Assembly: GCA_038735125.1 (NCBI GenBank)
Contig: JAVYNU010000003.1
Span: 1 to 64,000, forward strand
Reading direction: 5' to 3'
Length of the DNA: 64,000 nucleotides
Source: Ignisphaera sp.
GTDB lineage: Archaea; Thermoproteota; Thermoprotei_A; Sulfolobales; Ignisphaeraceae
In this document: positions 17,068-25,960 of the stretch, one piece after another
Layout of the letters: every line of letters starts with the position of its first letter
How positions within the stretch are numbered: the first letter of the stretch is position 1
Program-made: the position numbers and the translations under genes
The notes under the pieces: generated by a model
Seen by the model: the letters and a program-made list of their open reading frames with translations, nothing else
What the model was told of the DNA's origin: nothing
Database searches by the model: none

Positions 17068-17960
17068 ATCTTCACCTCCTCCACAAGCCTTTCTAACTCT
17101 TTTACTAGAGACTCTAGAGAGTCTTTATTGAACCACTCTCTATATGCATTCTCTACTTTTAGAGTTGCTGCAGCCACCCCTCTGAGAACAGATTCTATAG
17201 TGTTAAAGCCCTTCGCAATATAGTATGCCGTGACAGATAATAGGATGTCTCCTGCGCCAACCTCGTCAACAGAACTTATTGCTGGTGACTTAATGTATAG
17301 TATTTCATTATCTGCCACAATGTATAGACCTCTTTCATCCAAGCTGATAAGATAGGTTGTTTTTGTTGCTAAACTCCATTCCCTTACTTTGCTTAAAACA
17401 TTTTTTAAGTCACTTGAGAAACAAAATTCTTTCACATTGCCATGTACAACATCTACTCTTCCAAGCTTCTCCTCAATACTATAATCCCAGATAAGCCTTA
17501 GTTCGCCATTAGCAACACTTCTTACCAAACCCTGAATATCAAGTGCTGTGACCTTGGGACTCCAAGACAATACATAATCTATTTCATTCAAATCTACCTC
17601 TCTGAGAATAGGCCCTAGGATAACCACATCGAATCTATAAATTTTTGCATAAGGCTCTAAATTTGATAGGCTTATCCTAGGACTTTCACCCTTAAAGCCA
17701 ACAGCTTTGCCATCTCTAATGACAAATACTGGTGTGGAGCTATGGCCAGCTTCAATAACCTTTATTCCATGGGACTCTAGAACACCTTTCACGAGACCTT
17801 TGTAAGCCTCGCCAATGTTTGTAGCCACATAGACCTCTGCATCTAGATACTCTGCAAGTGCTCTACCACCATAGTATCCTGTCCCACCAACTCTAATCCT
17901 ATCCCCAATTTCATCGATAGTTATATTGCCTACTATTAGAACCCTCAATAAAAACACCAC
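17064..17960 (-). CDS. PfkB-family carbohydrate/nucleoside kinase
   Basis: The 298-residue protein has the N-terminal ribokinase-family GGTGYYGGRALAEYL segment and the C-terminal signature SSVDEVGAGDILLSVTAYYI, in which GAGD is the anion hole and catalytic Asp. The family phosphorylates sugars or nucleosides with ATP; the substrate is not readable. It shares its first base with the stop of the iron alcohol dehydrogenase gene, which suggests an operon with that enzyme and the 75-residue protein. Confidence 0.85.
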   Translation of the reverse strand: MVFLLRVLIVGNITIDEIGDRIRVGGTGYYGGRALAEYLDAEVYVATNIGEAYKGLVKGVLESHGIKVIEAGHSSTPVFVIRDGKAVGFKGESPRISLSNLEPYAKIYRFDVVILGPILREVDLNEIDYVLSWSPKVTALDIQGLVRSVANGELRLIWDYSIEEKLGRVDVVHGNVKEFCFSSDLKNVLSKVREWSLATKTTYLISLDERGLYIVADNEILYIKSPAISSVDEVGAGDILLSVTAYYIAKGFNTIESVLRGVAAATLKVENAYREWFNKDSLESLVKELERLVEEVKI

Positions 17961-19129
17961 TAGAAGTTTAAGGCTGAGATATACATCTCTTTTAAAATAT
18001 CCTTGGAGGGCTCTATAGGAGATAACCTAAGACTATATGATAAGTATTTTGTGACTGTATCAACAATCTTATCTGCATCAGTTTCTGAGAATCCATATTG
18101 TCGAAGATTTTCATTGAATCCCATGGATTTGTGAAACCTTTTAACAGCATCAGCCGCCCTTTCAGCATGTTTCGGGTCTGGCTCAAGCTGTGGATCTATA
18201 TATCTTAGTATTCTATGTAATGTTTCTGGAGATGCCTGATATAGATACTTGATTGCCGCTGGTCCAAGCATTGAGAGGCCTGCTCCATGCGGAAGAGAGG
18301 TGTTGATACCACTTAAAACATTCTCGACAGCATGTATTACATGCGCTCTGCTATTGTCTATAGCTATACCTGCTAACATGGATGAATATAGGAGCCAGTA
18401 TCTGGCCTCTACATCACCAAGATTTTCAATTGCCTTTGGAAGCCAGTAAACAATGTTCTTAACAGCTTCTTCAGCAATTGCTACAACATATGGCGAGGAA
18501 TCAACGCCACATGAAGCCTCTAATGCATGGTAAAAAGCATCGAATGCTGTGTAGATCGTTTGGCTTTTCGGCAATGTAACAAGGTACCTAGGGTCATCAA
18601 AAGATGCTACAGGGTACATATAATCTGATGCAAGACCATATTTTGTTCTCGGATTCTCTAAAGTGACCACGGCATATCTATTAACCTCAGAGCCTGTCCC
18701 ATGTGTTAAATTCACAGCCAAAACAGGTATAGATCCACATGGCTCTCTATAACCCTTAAAATAGTCCTCTACAAGTCCACCACAATGGGAGACAACTGAA
18801 ACCACTTTTGCAGTATCTATAACGCTTCCACCACCTATAGCCACAATAGCCTCTGCACCAAATCTCCAGACCCTTTCGGAAACACTATTTATCATAGATG
18901 CAAATGGATTTGGTGTAACACCATCGAAAACCTCATATGGTATTCCAAGAGACTTCAAAGCATTTTCAACATTCGCAAGAGCCCCGCTAACCCTGGCAGC
19001 AGACATGCTTGTAATCACATAGACTCTTCTAAACCTCTTCAAAAAATCTTCAATGCTATTAGCAATACCAACTCCAAAATGTAGTAATGTCTTTGAAGCT
19101 CTAATTTTAAAGCTCTTCAAATTACCCAA
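17960..19129 (-). CDS. Iron-containing alcohol dehydrogenase
   Basis: The 389-residue group III alcohol dehydrogenase has an NAD(P)-binding glycine motif (IVAIGGGSVIDTAKV, about residues 95-109) and NLTHGTGSEVNRY. The metal-binding DAFYHALE and SLPHGAGLS segments supply Asp/His ligands. These enzymes interconvert alcohols and aldehydes/ketones. Together with a PfkB kinase it may handle a small sugar or polyol, but that is inference. Transcription starts leftward from the divergent region shared with the deacetylase-like gene. Confidence 0.9.
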   Translation of the reverse strand: MGNLKSFKIRASKTLLHFGVGIANSIEDFLKRFRRVYVITSMSAARVSGALANVENALKSLGIPYEVFDGVTPNPFASMINSVSERVWRFGAEAIVAIGGGSVIDTAKVVSVVSHCGGLVEDYFKGYREPCGSIPVLAVNLTHGTGSEVNRYAVVTLENPRTKYGLASDYMYPVASFDDPRYLVTLPKSQTIYTAFDAFYHALEASCGVDSSPYVVAIAEEAVKNIVYWLPKAIENLGDVEARYWLLYSSMLAGIAIDNSRAHVIHAVENVLSGINTSLPHGAGLSMLGPAAIKYLYQASPETLHRILRYIDPQLEPDPKHAERAADAVKRFHKSMGFNENLRQYGFSETDADKIVDTVTKYLSYSLRLSPIEPSKDILKEMYISALNF

Positions 19130-19149
19130 AGATTTTCACCGAAGAAGAC

Positions 19150-19160
19150 GTATTTAAAAG
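19150..19160. promoter_or_regulatory. TATA-like element in the divergent region
   Basis: Read leftward, CTTTTAAATAC lies about 21-31 nt before the alcohol dehydrogenase start at 19129, which would suit a nearly leaderless transcript. The rightward deacetylase-like gene probably uses AT-rich sequence at 19160-19175 or 19190-19200. Confidence 0.4.
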
Positions 19161-19217
19161 AGTTTTTATTTCTAAACCTAATAAGCGCAGGATTAAATTG
19201 TTGACGGTAGCAACAGT

Positions 19218-20243
19218 ATGTTTGTCATTGTTGTTAAAAATGCTTTGACCAAGCATATTCCCCCTTACTATCATCCTGAAAATCCACTAAGAATGAGCAT
19301 ATTGCTACAAACCATTGAAAAACTCAGCATTTCTGCGGATTTTTGGGTCAATAAGTTTGATGAGGAAGAGGCTATAGAAATAGCTTCTAGGGTGCATGCC
19401 AAAGGATATGTAGATGATATTCTTGGTCACTGCAAAAAGGGTTTCTATGAGCTTGATTCAGATACCTATATAACTAGCAACACATGCGAACTTGCATTAG
19501 AGACATTGTATTATTCATATGAATTAGCCAATACAGCAAATAACATATTTGTGGTTTTAAGTAGGCCGCCAGGCCACCATGCTGGGCTGGTTGGAAGAGC
19601 CATGGGTGCATCAACTAATGGGTTCTGCATTTTTAATAATGCTGTTGCTAGTGTCCTTGGATTTAGGGATAGAAACCTTAAAAGAATTGCTGTAATAGAT
19701 TTTGACGCTCATCATGGCAATGGTACCATGGAGATATTCTACAAAGAGAAGATACTTCATATAGATATTCATCAAGATCCATCAACGCTATACCCTTTCA
19801 CAGGCTATCCGACAGATATTGGTGAAGGTGATGGATATGGATACAAAGCAAATTTTATTTTGAGACCTAGATCAACAGACGAGTCTCTGACTCATATTAT
19901 ACCGCTTGTCGAGACTCTAATCAATGTTTATACCCCTGAAGCACTTGTTGTATCTGCTGGCTTCGATGGCTATAGAGACGATGGTCTAGCTAACTTGGCT
20001 CTAACAAGCTCCTCCTTCCATATACTTGGCTCAGCAATTAAAAGATTCAGAGTGCCAACTGTAATTGTTCTTGAAGGTGGTTATAGTACAGGTTTGGAGC
20101 ATGGATTCAAAGCTTTTTTGGAGGGGCTTCAAGGCATTGAAAAGAATTACACAATTTATACAGACTCTTTAGAGATTCTACATACAAATCTTGGCATTGC
20201 TAAGAAGGTATATGATGTAGTGCTAAGCCATATTAACTCTTAA
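19218..20243 (+). CDS. Histone deacetylase-superfamily amidohydrolase
   Basis: The 341-residue member of the arginase/deacetylase fold keeps the whole active site: RPPGHHAG (tandem catalytic His), IAVIDFDAHHGNG (zinc-ligand Asp and His) and the third zinc-ligand Asp in SAGFDGYRDDG. GYST in LEGGYSTG supplies the catalytic Tyr position. Family members remove acetyl groups from lysine, polyamines or acetoin-pathway substrates. In crenarchaea without classical histones, targets could be chromatin proteins such as Alba or Cren7, or acetylpolyamines. It is followed within 10 nt by two small unknown genes. Confidence 0.9.
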   Translation: MFVIVVKNALTKHIPPYYHPENPLRMSILLQTIEKLSISADFWVNKFDEEEAIEIASRVHAKGYVDDILGHCKKGFYELDSDTYITSNTCELALETLYYSYELANTANNIFVVLSRPPGHHAGLVGRAMGASTNGFCIFNNAVASVLGFRDRNLKRIAVIDFDAHHGNGTMEIFYKEKILHIDIHQDPSTLYPFTGYPTDIGEGDGYGYKANFILRPRSTDESLTHIIPLVETLINVYTPEALVVSAGFDGYRDDGLANLALTSSSFHILGSAIKRFRVPTVIVLEGGYSTGLEHGFKAFLEGLQGIEKNYTIYTDSLEILHTNLGIAKKVYDVVLSHINS

Positions 20244-20249
20244 AAATAT

Positions 20250-20531
20250 ATGTGTTTTGGTGTATGGTTGTTGGATTACGTGAAGAGCCTTTTAATCGAA
20301 CTTTTGACAAATATAGACAAGTATTTTGATAAGAGACTTGTTCTCAATTCTGATGGTAGAAGACTGCTCAATAAAATAATCTTTGCTCTACTCTCAAACA
20401 GCTTCAATGATAAAAAGTTTATTAGAAATGTTAGAAAAGAGCCAACACTTGAAAACATTATTAAGCTTACTACAGAGATTCTAGGATTCGACGCCAGAAG
20501 AATGGTTATATATAAAGATCTTGAGTTGTAG
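20250..20531 (+). CDS. Small alpha-helical protein, unknown
   Basis: The 93-residue helical protein is rich in Leu, Lys and Asn (SLLIELLTNIDKYFDKRLVL, EPTLENIIKLTTEILGFDAR). The family is not recognised. It begins 6 nt after the deacetylase-like gene and runs into the following membrane gene, so all three are likely cotranscribed. Confidence 0.5.
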   Translation: MCFGVWLLDYVKSLLIELLTNIDKYFDKRLVLNSDGRRLLNKIIFALLSNSFNDKKFIRNVRKEPTLENIIKLTTEILGFDARRMVIYKDLEL

Positions 20532-20535
20532 AGCT

Positions 20536-20922
20536 ATGAGAAAATATTTGACTATGCTATATACAATATATGCTCTCGGATCTATAGCAATAATTATTAG
20601 TGGCATCACAATCTTAAAAGCTTCTACAGCAAACCAAACCTATATAAAATCCCTTGCTGAAAAGCTAAACTTTGAGGAAACAACTATTAGAGAAATGCTT
20701 ACAGTAGCTGGCTCTATACACATAGTGCTTGCTATAGCATCTATAACAATACTTATTATAATGATTTTGAAAAACAAGAGAGCATGGGGCTATATAGCCC
20801 TTGCATTATCGATAACATCACTAATACTATTAGCAGGCTACATAGTAGGGCCAATAGCAATGACAATAGCGTCGATAACATATCTAAAAACTATTAAGGA
20901 GACTCAAAACAAGACTCTCTAA
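20536..20922 (+). CDS. Four-helix membrane protein, unknown
   Basis: The protein is 128 residues from the ATG at 20536, which follows the upstream gene's stop; a TTG at 20521 would add five residues and overlap it. Helices lie at roughly residues 5-26, 60-80, 88-104 and 106-118 and are very rich in Ile/Ala. No family is recognised. The C-terminal 29 nt overlap the convergent gene at 20894. Confidence 0.55.
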   Translation: MRKYLTMLYTIYALGSIAIIISGITILKASTANQTYIKSLAEKLNFEETTIREMLTVAGSIHIVLAIASITILIIMILKNKRAWGYIALALSITSLILLAGYIVGPIAMTIASITYLKTIKETQNKTL

Positions 20923-21127
20923 CCCTTCTATCAATAAAACTGAAAATCATAGAGGCAGCCTCATCAGAACCACACAACCTTCTAAGAATATCCCTAAGCA
21001 CACTACTCTCATAAACCCTATCAATAGATGTCCTAGCATAAACCTCAACAACATAAACAAAACCAGGCATCAAAGTATTCAAAACACTCTTGATACAATT
21101 ACCCAATTTATTGCCTGGAGCACCCAT
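20894..21127 (-). CDS. Small protein, unknown
   Basis: The 77-residue soluble protein (MPGFVYVVEVYARTSIDRVY, LRDILRRLCGSDEAASMIF) is not in any family I recognise. A TATA-like GTATTTATATTG (21141-21152, leftward) lies just upstream of its ATG, consistent with a nearly leaderless transcript. It overlaps the convergent membrane gene by 29 nt. Confidence 0.5.
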   Translation of the reverse strand: MGAPGNKLGNCIKSVLNTLMPGFVYVVEVYARTSIDRVYESSVLRDILRRLCGSDEAASMIFSFIDRRVRESCFESP

Positions 21128-21689
21128 ATTAACTCACCTACAATATAAATACTTGACACACAGAAACATATCCATAAAAACAATGATATGTTATCAAGAA
21201 ATCGAGAAAAAGTTTTTAAAGACTAGATAATATAGAGAAACGCATTATTCAATGCATAATTGCACCACCGAAAACTTTATAATCAGAAAAAAGCTTGGAC
21301 ATAACACATAAGCAATTGTATAAACAATACAAAGAAATGAACATAGCAATTTTGTCCACATCTCCTCTGCAAAATCACATAATGAAAAACTGTATATCTT
21401 GTCCAAAAAGATATTTGTTCGGTGTACAAATATGAAAACAGAGAGAAAAGTGAACCTATATAAGTATATAAAAATTGGTGTAGCAACAGCTTCCATAGCT
21501 ATACCACTTGCAATGGCAATTGCAGCTGGCACACCAAAAAGTCCACCGCCATTTTCTCCCTTCTAGATTATTGCTGAACCCATTAAATTTTTTATATGTC
21601 TAATGATATTCTTTATTTTATAGTAGCGGTTTTAAATCCTTAGTCTCAAAGTAGTAGATTGTGTAAAATTTTTAAATTATTTTGGTGAC
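21128..21689. other. AT-rich intergenic region containing one short ORF
   Basis: This 560-nt region between divergent genes has many stops on both strands. The only protein-like element is the 44-residue ORF at 21432-21566, listed separately. No tRNA, C/D RNA or long repeat was seen. Confidence 0.45.
21432..21566 (+). CDS. Putative 44-residue single-helix membrane peptide
   Basis: The ATG at 21432 opens a frame with a basic N-terminus (MKTERKVNLYKYIK), one Ala/Ile-rich helix (IGVATASIAIPLAMAIAAG) and a proline-rich tail ending in a TAG at 21564. Positive-inside topology with a clean helix argues that this is a real peptide. No homolog was recognised. Confidence 0.4.
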   Translation: MKTERKVNLYKYIKIGVATASIAIPLAMAIAAGTPKSPPPFSPF

Positions 21690-22835
21690 ATGGTATTGGC
21701 CAACATTATCCCGCAGCAGTATCTAGATTTTCTTCGCAAAATATATCTACTTAGAAGGGTAACTGTCACAAGACTTAAGGAAGATCTTGGAATGGACTAC
21801 AGGGTTATACGTAACATATTTCTATCATTTGCTCATAGATATAAAGTTCGTTTTTGGGTTGACATACTTCAACAAAGACTTGGCTTAAATCTAACCCTAC
21901 TAATCTTAAAGAAAGCTAGGGTATATCTTCTAGAAAAACATGGAGCAATTAAGGAGTTGCTTAACCTTAAGTTACCTTTTGTGAGATCAATTTCTCTAAC
22001 ACTTGATGGCGGTCTTCAACTTATTATCCAAAATCCATTTGGATCCAAGCTCGTTATTGAAGATAATATGAAAAATTTTGTAAGATCTATATATTCATTT
22101 AATTTTGTTTTGAGGTCTAAGCCTCATCCAAATCTTCTTCAAAGCTATTTAAAAGGTGATTACAATTATCTTTTGAATAATGGTATTCAGACTGCATTCG
22201 AGAATAAATATGATATTGATGAAGAGTATTTGCTTACACCAACAAAGTTTGACAGCCTTGATTTGGTAATACTTGATATAATTGAGGATAAGCCTTACAT
22301 AACTCTTAGAGCGCTAACAAAGAAAGTTAATGAAGTTCTTTTAAAGTCTTTTACTGTTGATCGAATAGAAAGACATGTTGTTAAACATGTTGAGAATCTT
22401 ATTCTTGGCTATAGAATGGCTGGTGCAAGTTTTGCAGAGTTTTCTAATTATGGATCTACCTTAATAACTTCTTGTAAGAATTGTATTGATTTTTGTTCTA
22501 GGGCTATTTCACATCCATTTATAGTTTCATGTGTTGGCAATGCAAATAGTGGTGTAACTGGGGTTAGTGTTCTCGCTCCTCGTGCTGTTCATAATGATTT
22601 TGTTATCTCTTTGGATAAGGCTTTATCTTCTTATGGCTGTGAACCTGTTGAAGAGGTCATAAACTATTTTGTTGTTGAGCCGTATTACATTTTCTATGGT
22701 GTTCCAAGGCCTTATCCTGTTGAGGTTAGGGCTGGTTTGGATGTTGAAACCGAGTATGATCCTCGTTCTAGGGCTTGGTCTCCTGAGATTGATGTTACTA
22801 GGATTATCGAGTCTTTGAGGAAGTACTTGGCATAG
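21690..22835 (+). CDS. Winged-helix DNA-binding-like protein, unknown regulator
   Basis: The 381-residue protein has an N-terminal helix-turn-helix-like region (IYLLRRVTVTRLKEDLGMDY, about residues 17-36). A second such region lies near residues 190-215 (LDLVILDIIEDKPYITLRAL). Its C-terminal alpha/beta domain has a CKNCIDFC cysteine cluster. The layout resembles Lrp-like or archaeal transcription regulators with duplicated wHTH units, but I cannot place it in a named family. GGTGA at 21684-21688 gives a ribosome-binding site before the ATG. Confidence 0.65.
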   Translation: MVLANIIPQQYLDFLRKIYLLRRVTVTRLKEDLGMDYRVIRNIFLSFAHRYKVRFWVDILQQRLGLNLTLLILKKARVYLLEKHGAIKELLNLKLPFVRSISLTLDGGLQLIIQNPFGSKLVIEDNMKNFVRSIYSFNFVLRSKPHPNLLQSYLKGDYNYLLNNGIQTAFENKYDIDEEYLLTPTKFDSLDLVILDIIEDKPYITLRALTKKVNEVLLKSFTVDRIERHVVKHVENLILGYRMAGASFAEFSNYGSTLITSCKNCIDFCSRAISHPFIVSCVGNANSGVTGVSVLAPRAVHNDFVISLDKALSSYGCEPVEEVINYFVVEPYYIFYGVPRPYPVEVRAGLDVETEYDPRSRAWSPEIDVTRIIESLRKYLA

Positions 22836-22841
22836 TTTTAA

Positions 22842-23894
22842 CTATTCCTGCCCTTCATTTTCCTCCGTTCTCATTTGTATTTTGTCCATCTTTTTGAGTG
22901 CATATATATCTATGACTTCTTCTGCTATGTCTATGCTTCTGGCTATTACCCTTGATATTGCGTCTAATATTCTTGTTACTGCTATTTGTTTTGCTAGCTC
23001 TCCTCCATAACTTTTCCTAATCTCTTCTTCTAACTGCTTCAGCTCTTCTATTTTCTTTGTTATGTTTATAGCCATATTCTTGTCTGGTACTAGATATGCT
23101 TCGCATATGTTTTTGAATACCTCTATGGCGCTTGTGTATAGATTTGATATGAATTTTGGTGGCGTTTCTAATGTTTGTAGAGACTTTGATATGTTTACTG
23201 CATGATCTCCCACTCTTTCAACACTTTTAAGAAACATTGTCATGTATATGGCGTCATAGTATTTGAGTCCCTTTCTACCCATTTCATAGGGGTCACTCAG
23301 AATGGCTATTAACTGTCTCAGCGCGAGTAGATATAGCTTGTCAACGAGGTTGTCACGAGCTATAACAGCATCCAATACGCTTTTATCTGCTGCTTCGGTT
23401 AGATACGATATTATATCTTCGTGCATGCTTATCACAAGCCTTGTCATTCTCTTCATAACACTATTCAAATTACTTAGATTCGGATCAACAACAATCTGAA
23501 GCGTTGCACTGGTTGCATCCTCGTCTATTACTTCAAGACCCATTAACTTCTCCTTAGCAACTGAAACAGCTTTCTCAATAAACTCCCTCTTAACACCCTT
23601 ATAAACAAGTTTCACTGTTGAAGCTCCAGCAACATACCCACCTATAATCTCTCTAACGATATCCTCGTCAGAGTAGCTAGGATCTACATAAACAACATGT
23701 TCTGATATACTACCCCTCTCCTGTTTGTAAGGAACATATATCCTTAGGGATAGATCAGGCAGAACCTCCATAACAACATTCATTTTGGGTTCGAGACCAA
23801 TTTCTTTAGCCCACGAATTAGGCAAGGACACTATATATGTTGATTTGCCTATCCTCTGCACACGCCTTCTATAAACAGCCACTATACACACCAT
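22842..23894 (-). CDS. AbrB-type DNA-binding / PhoU domain fusion
   Basis: The 350-residue protein begins with a SpoVT-AbrB swapped-hairpin motif (RIGKSTYIVSLPNSWAKEIG, about residues 15-34). PhoU-like helical bundles follow, with the metal-binding style motif RVGDHAVNISK near residue 230. In archaea such fusions (PhoU-type regulators of the phosphate system) are thought to link phosphate uptake or signalling to DNA binding. No pst or pit gene lies nearby. A TATA-like element sits about 25-35 nt upstream. Confidence 0.85.
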   Translation of the reverse strand: MVCIVAVYRRRVQRIGKSTYIVSLPNSWAKEIGLEPKMNVVMEVLPDLSLRIYVPYKQERGSISEHVVYVDPSYSDEDIVREIIGGYVAGASTVKLVYKGVKREFIEKAVSVAKEKLMGLEVIDEDATSATLQIVVDPNLSNLNSVMKRMTRLVISMHEDIISYLTEAADKSVLDAVIARDNLVDKLYLLALRQLIAILSDPYEMGRKGLKYYDAIYMTMFLKSVERVGDHAVNISKSLQTLETPPKFISNLYTSAIEVFKNICEAYLVPDKNMAINITKKIEELKQLEEEIRKSYGGELAKQIAVTRILDAISRVIARSIDIAEEVIDIYALKKMDKIQMRTEENEGQE

Positions 23895-23913
23895 TCATAG
23901 CTATAGCTATATA

Positions 23914-23926
23914 GATTTATAAGCTA
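23914..23926 (-). promoter_or_regulatory. TATA element for the AbrB-PhoU gene
   Basis: Read leftward, a GCTTATAAATC core lies 20-32 nt before the ATG at 23894. It is followed by a short tandem repeat of ATAGCT (about 23897-23912). The transcript would be nearly leaderless. Confidence 0.5.
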
Positions 23927-24135
23927 TAATGAACCTTAGAAAATCTATACATATATGTAATGAAGTACTCTATCAGTAATACAAACATGGTATTTGAACA
24001 TTTAAGTCCTAAAATTGTTTATAAATTTGGGTCAGAGCTTTTTGCAGGCATGATAACTATTATCTCTTACAGTGTTTATGTAAGGCAACAAATATGTAAA
24101 ACATGTAGAAGCCTGCTGTAGTTTTGGAAACCCAA

Positions 24136-24948
24136 CTATTTCCCTCCTAAAACACTCTTTACCTTATCCCCAGAAACTATAAGCACAGAGTTTTTTGGTA
24201 CACCAAATCTCTTTGCTATCACATCACATTTTGCTCTTAGAAGATGGACAGATTTTGTCTTTCCGAATTCTGCATAGGCTTCTGCATTTGCTATCCCCTT
24301 GGCTATTATGAGGCCCCTGTCTATATATACCACAGGAGACATGCTACCAGGGGTTGATACAATGTTAAAGCTTTTTTCATCAAAGTCGCCATCCGTTTCA
24401 TCTATTTCGTATGCCTTGTTTCTGACAACTATGAATGTTTTGTAGCCATTGTATGTAAGTGCCTTTGCTAAAACCTTGTCTATCTCTGCCTCACCTGCAT
24501 TGTCTAGAACAATATATATATCCTCATTCTTTGGAATTTCAAAAACATCCTCTATTACTGGCTTATCCCATATAGCTTCATCCAAGCTCTTTGTATTTTC
24601 ATATCCAAGAACGCTCGTGTCTATGATGTTCGCAGCCGCTGATATCCTAATTGCTTCTCTAATGTCCCACCCAATACTCTCTAGATGTTTTTCAACTGTC
24701 TGTGCTATTCTCCTTCCAATCTCCTTTAGCATCTTTTTCCTCTCCTGATATGGATCCCTGGATCTAGTTAATTTCTTAACATATTCAAATGAGTTTGCGA
24801 AGGCCTTTGACCTGCTATTCTCTTCGTCAACTATCTTTGCAAGCCTCTTTAAAAGCTTTGATAGCTTATCTCCATGGCCAAGCTCTACAAGGTCTTTGGA
24901 TCTAGAGTAAATTAGACAGAGTTTGCAGTAACTATCATCAATCCACAT
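24136..24948 (-). CDS. DUF89 (ARMT1-like) metal-dependent phosphatase
   Basis: The 270-residue protein shows the DUF89 hallmark DNAGE (in IYIVLDNAGEAEIDKVLAKA, about residues 147-166), an N-terminal SYCKLC motif and SAAANIID. DUF89 proteins are divalent-metal phosphatases that can repair or remove damaged sugar phosphates. Archaeal members are short like this one. It overlaps the aminotransferase gene by 11 nt, at the end of a three-gene operon with a serA-like gene. Its physiological substrate is unknown. Confidence 0.85.
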   Translation of the reverse strand: MWIDDSYCKLCLIYSRSKDLVELGHGDKLSKLLKRLAKIVDEENSRSKAFANSFEYVKKLTRSRDPYQERKKMLKEIGRRIAQTVEKHLESIGWDIREAIRISAAANIIDTSVLGYENTKSLDEAIWDKPVIEDVFEIPKNEDIYIVLDNAGEAEIDKVLAKALTYNGYKTFIVVRNKAYEIDETDGDFDEKSFNIVSTPGSMSPVVYIDRGLIIAKGIANAEAYAEFGKTKSVHLLRAKCDVIAKRFGVPKNSVLIVSGDKVKSVLGGK

Positions 24949-25960
24949 ATCTATTCACTATCTCAACAACTTTTCCAAGATCCTCCATTGTTATATCCCC
25001 CATCACGCCTATCCTAATAGTGTTATCCCTTAGCTTGCCCATTCCACCTGCTATCACATATCCACTTTTCTTCAGCTCTGCTATAATGTCTCTAGCTCTG
25101 GTGCTGTAGAAAGCTGTTACCGTGTAGCTTCTTAGACCTTCTCTTGCAACAGGCTTTAGTCTAATGCTATTATATAGATATTCAGCTCTTTCTTTGTGCA
25201 TCTCGCGGTACTTATCAACACTCATACCAAGAATATAGTCAAGTGCTGCATCGAGACCATATATAACATTTATTGGTGGCGTATATGGTGTTTCCCACTT
25301 CTTAAGGCTTTGAAGGAACTTTTCTAAGCTCATTGAAGGTGGTACAGAGGCTTTTGCTCTTGGCTTCTTAGCTATGTACAGTATAGCCGCCCCTGGAGGT
25401 GATATGAATGCTTTTTGTGATGCTGTCGCAATAACATCTATCTCCCTTTTAAATACCTCTACAGGGTAGAGGGAAACACTGTCAACAAGGAGTACAGCAC
25501 CATAAGAATCTGCGACATCTTGATATTTCTCAATAAATCTATTTGTGGTTCCTGTACTAGTCTCGTTGTGAACAACAGCAATCGCCTTTACATCACCAAC
25601 CTTTCTAACAGTATCTTCAACGATGTCTGGTGGAGGAACGTCACCGTATTCCCACTCTATTTTGTGTACAACTCCACCTCTAGACTCTATAGATTCTATA
25701 AGTCTGTCTCCGAACTCCCCATTTGTTATTGCAACTACCTTCTCCCCTGGATTAATATAGTTGTAGACCATTACATCAACAGCAAGGGTTCCTGTTCCCG
25801 GTATTACCACAGGCGTTGTTTTATACACAGTTGAAAGCTTTTCAATAACCCTCTTGAACACCTCTCTAAACTCCTCTGTTCTGTGAAACTGTGGCTGTTT
25901 CGCTATGGCGTCGATAACTTGTCTAGGTATTTGAACAGGCCCTGGTGTTAGATATTTCAA
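24938..25960 (-). CDS. Class V aminotransferase (serine/alanine-glyoxylate type)
   Basis: The 340-residue PLP enzyme has a fold-type I layout, with NETSTGTTN in the cofactor pocket (about residues 132-140) and the Schiff-base lysine in ATASQKAFISPPG (about residues 183-195). It resembles serine-pyruvate/alanine-glyoxylate aminotransferases. Coupled by a 4-nt overlap to the phosphoglycerate dehydrogenase gene, it could provide the transamination step of serine synthesis or the serine-glyoxylate reaction. The exact substrate pair is inferred. Confidence 0.88.
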   Translation of the reverse strand: MKYLTPGPVQIPRQVIDAIAKQPQFHRTEEFREVFKRVIEKLSTVYKTTPVVIPGTGTLAVDVMVYNYINPGEKVVAITNGEFGDRLIESIESRGGVVHKIEWEYGDVPPPDIVEDTVRKVGDVKAIAVVHNETSTGTTNRFIEKYQDVADSYGAVLLVDSVSLYPVEVFKREIDVIATASQKAFISPPGAAILYIAKKPRAKASVPPSMSLEKFLQSLKKWETPYTPPINVIYGLDAALDYILGMSVDKYREMHKERAEYLYNSIRLKPVAREGLRSYTVTAFYSTRARDIIAELKKSGYVIAGGMGKLRDNTIRIGVMGDITMEDLGKVVEIVNRYVD

